Assembly (NCBI GenBank): GCA_030824805.1
Contig: JAPJRC010000018.1
Location: 1 to 33,464, forward strand
DNA from: Micavibrio sp.
Lineage (GTDB): Bacteria; Pseudomonadota; Alphaproteobacteria; Micavibrionales; Micavibrionaceae
Length of the DNA: 33,464 bases
Direction: 5' to 3'
Part shown: one piece after another, positions 33,201-33,464 of the stretch
Layout: each line of letters opens with the position of its first letter
How positions within the stretch are numbered: position 1 is the stretch's first letter
Translations under genes and position numbers: made by a program
Notes under the pieces: generated by a model
Seen by the model: the letters and a program-made list of their open reading frames with translations, nothing else
Database searches by the model: none
Told to the model about the DNA's origin: nothing

Positions 33201-33461
33201 ATGAGCAGCAAACCAAAAATTCTTCCTTACACGAGCAAATCAGAATATATCGGCGGACCCGTAGAAATTCTCAATTCTGTATTCGCGACGGTTTCCATCG
33301 AAGGAACGGCCCAAGACATTCACGAAAAGGCCTTGAGCTCACTCTCTGAAAAAGCCATTGCACAAAACGGCAATGTTTTGCTTTGCGTGAAAGAGAACCC
33401 GCTCGGTAACGGCTCCAGCATTTTCTCCGCAACAGCCGCAAAGTTCGAAGCTAAGCTTTAA
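33201..33461 (+). CDS. Small protein of unknown function
   Basis: This 86-residue protein is preceded by AGGGG six bases before the ATG at 33201; an ATG at 33186 upstream lacks such a site. It is complete, ending three bases before the window edge. The C-terminal half (KALSSLSEKAIAQNGNVLLCVKENP, residues 43-67 in part, then FSATAAKFEAK) loosely resembles the pattern of YbjQ-like small proteins, with a helix, a beta strand after GN and a final Ser-Ala-Thr-Ala strand. That likeness is weak. No signal peptide is visible. Function is unknown. Confidence 0.65.
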   Translation: MSSKPKILPYTSKSEYIGGPVEILNSVFATVSIEGTAQDIHEKALSSLSEKAIAQNGNVLLCVKENPLGNGSSIFSATAAKFEAKL

Positions 33462-33464
33462 GGC

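Overview
The window reads as chromosomal housekeeping DNA of an alphaproteobacterium of moderate GC content. The lineage call rests on a CcrM-type GANTC methyltransferase next to rnhB, an ATP synthase Fo cluster carrying both b and b' subunits and separated from F1, the order proA-nadD-rsfS-rlmH-envC-ctpA-yibQ-rppH, the mutY/dciA ... dsbA-smc neighbourhood, and 6S RNA directly upstream of 5-formyltetrahydrofolate cyclo-ligase. Genus and species cannot be read from the sequence. No mobile elements, CRISPR arrays, phage genes, tRNAs or rRNAs were seen.

Layout. (1) 1-4.5 kb, plus strand: a small unknown protein, 6S RNA, fau, a YmdB-like phosphodiesterase, an ABC half-exporter and a YebC-family regulator. 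(2) 4.5-6.7 kb: ruvC-ruvA-ruvB, joined by ATGA overlaps (Holliday junction processing). (3) 6.7-10.7 kb: ybgC-tolQ-tolR-tolA-tolB, closed by a strong terminator; pal and ybgF/cpoB are absent here. (4) 10.7-28.5 kb: a minus-strand run of 22 tightly packed genes. Read in transcription order from the right, these are dciA, efp, suhB, an OmpA-domain protein, a DsbA-like thioredoxin-fold protein, smc, a VOC protein, the Fo genes atpI-B-E-F'-F, proA, nadD, rsfS, rlmH, envC, ctpA, a YibQ-like protein and rppH. The joins are mostly overlaps or gaps under 50 bp. The two larger gaps hold a clear promoter (before rsfS) and a hairpin (before the dsbA-like gene). (5) 28.5-30.6 kb, plus: mutY, divergent from dciA, and an exported protein of unknown function. 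(6) 30.6-33.1 kb, minus: rnhB, then ccrM and folB (TAATG overlap). (7) 33.2 kb to the end, plus: a small unknown protein.

The most noteworthy signal is regulatory. The 117 bp between 32162 and 32278, just upstream of ccrM, contain six GANTC sites, and three of them lie in or against the best sigma70-like core promoter. This suggests methylation-sensitive feedback control of the methyltransferase gene. Other points are an unclear, possibly non-AUG, start for rsfS, a perfect 14-bp palindrome before tolB, a tol cluster without pal, a b' subunit with an unusually long signal-peptide-like N-terminus, and several uncharacterised proteins. I did not find convincing evidence for a wholly new multi-gene system.
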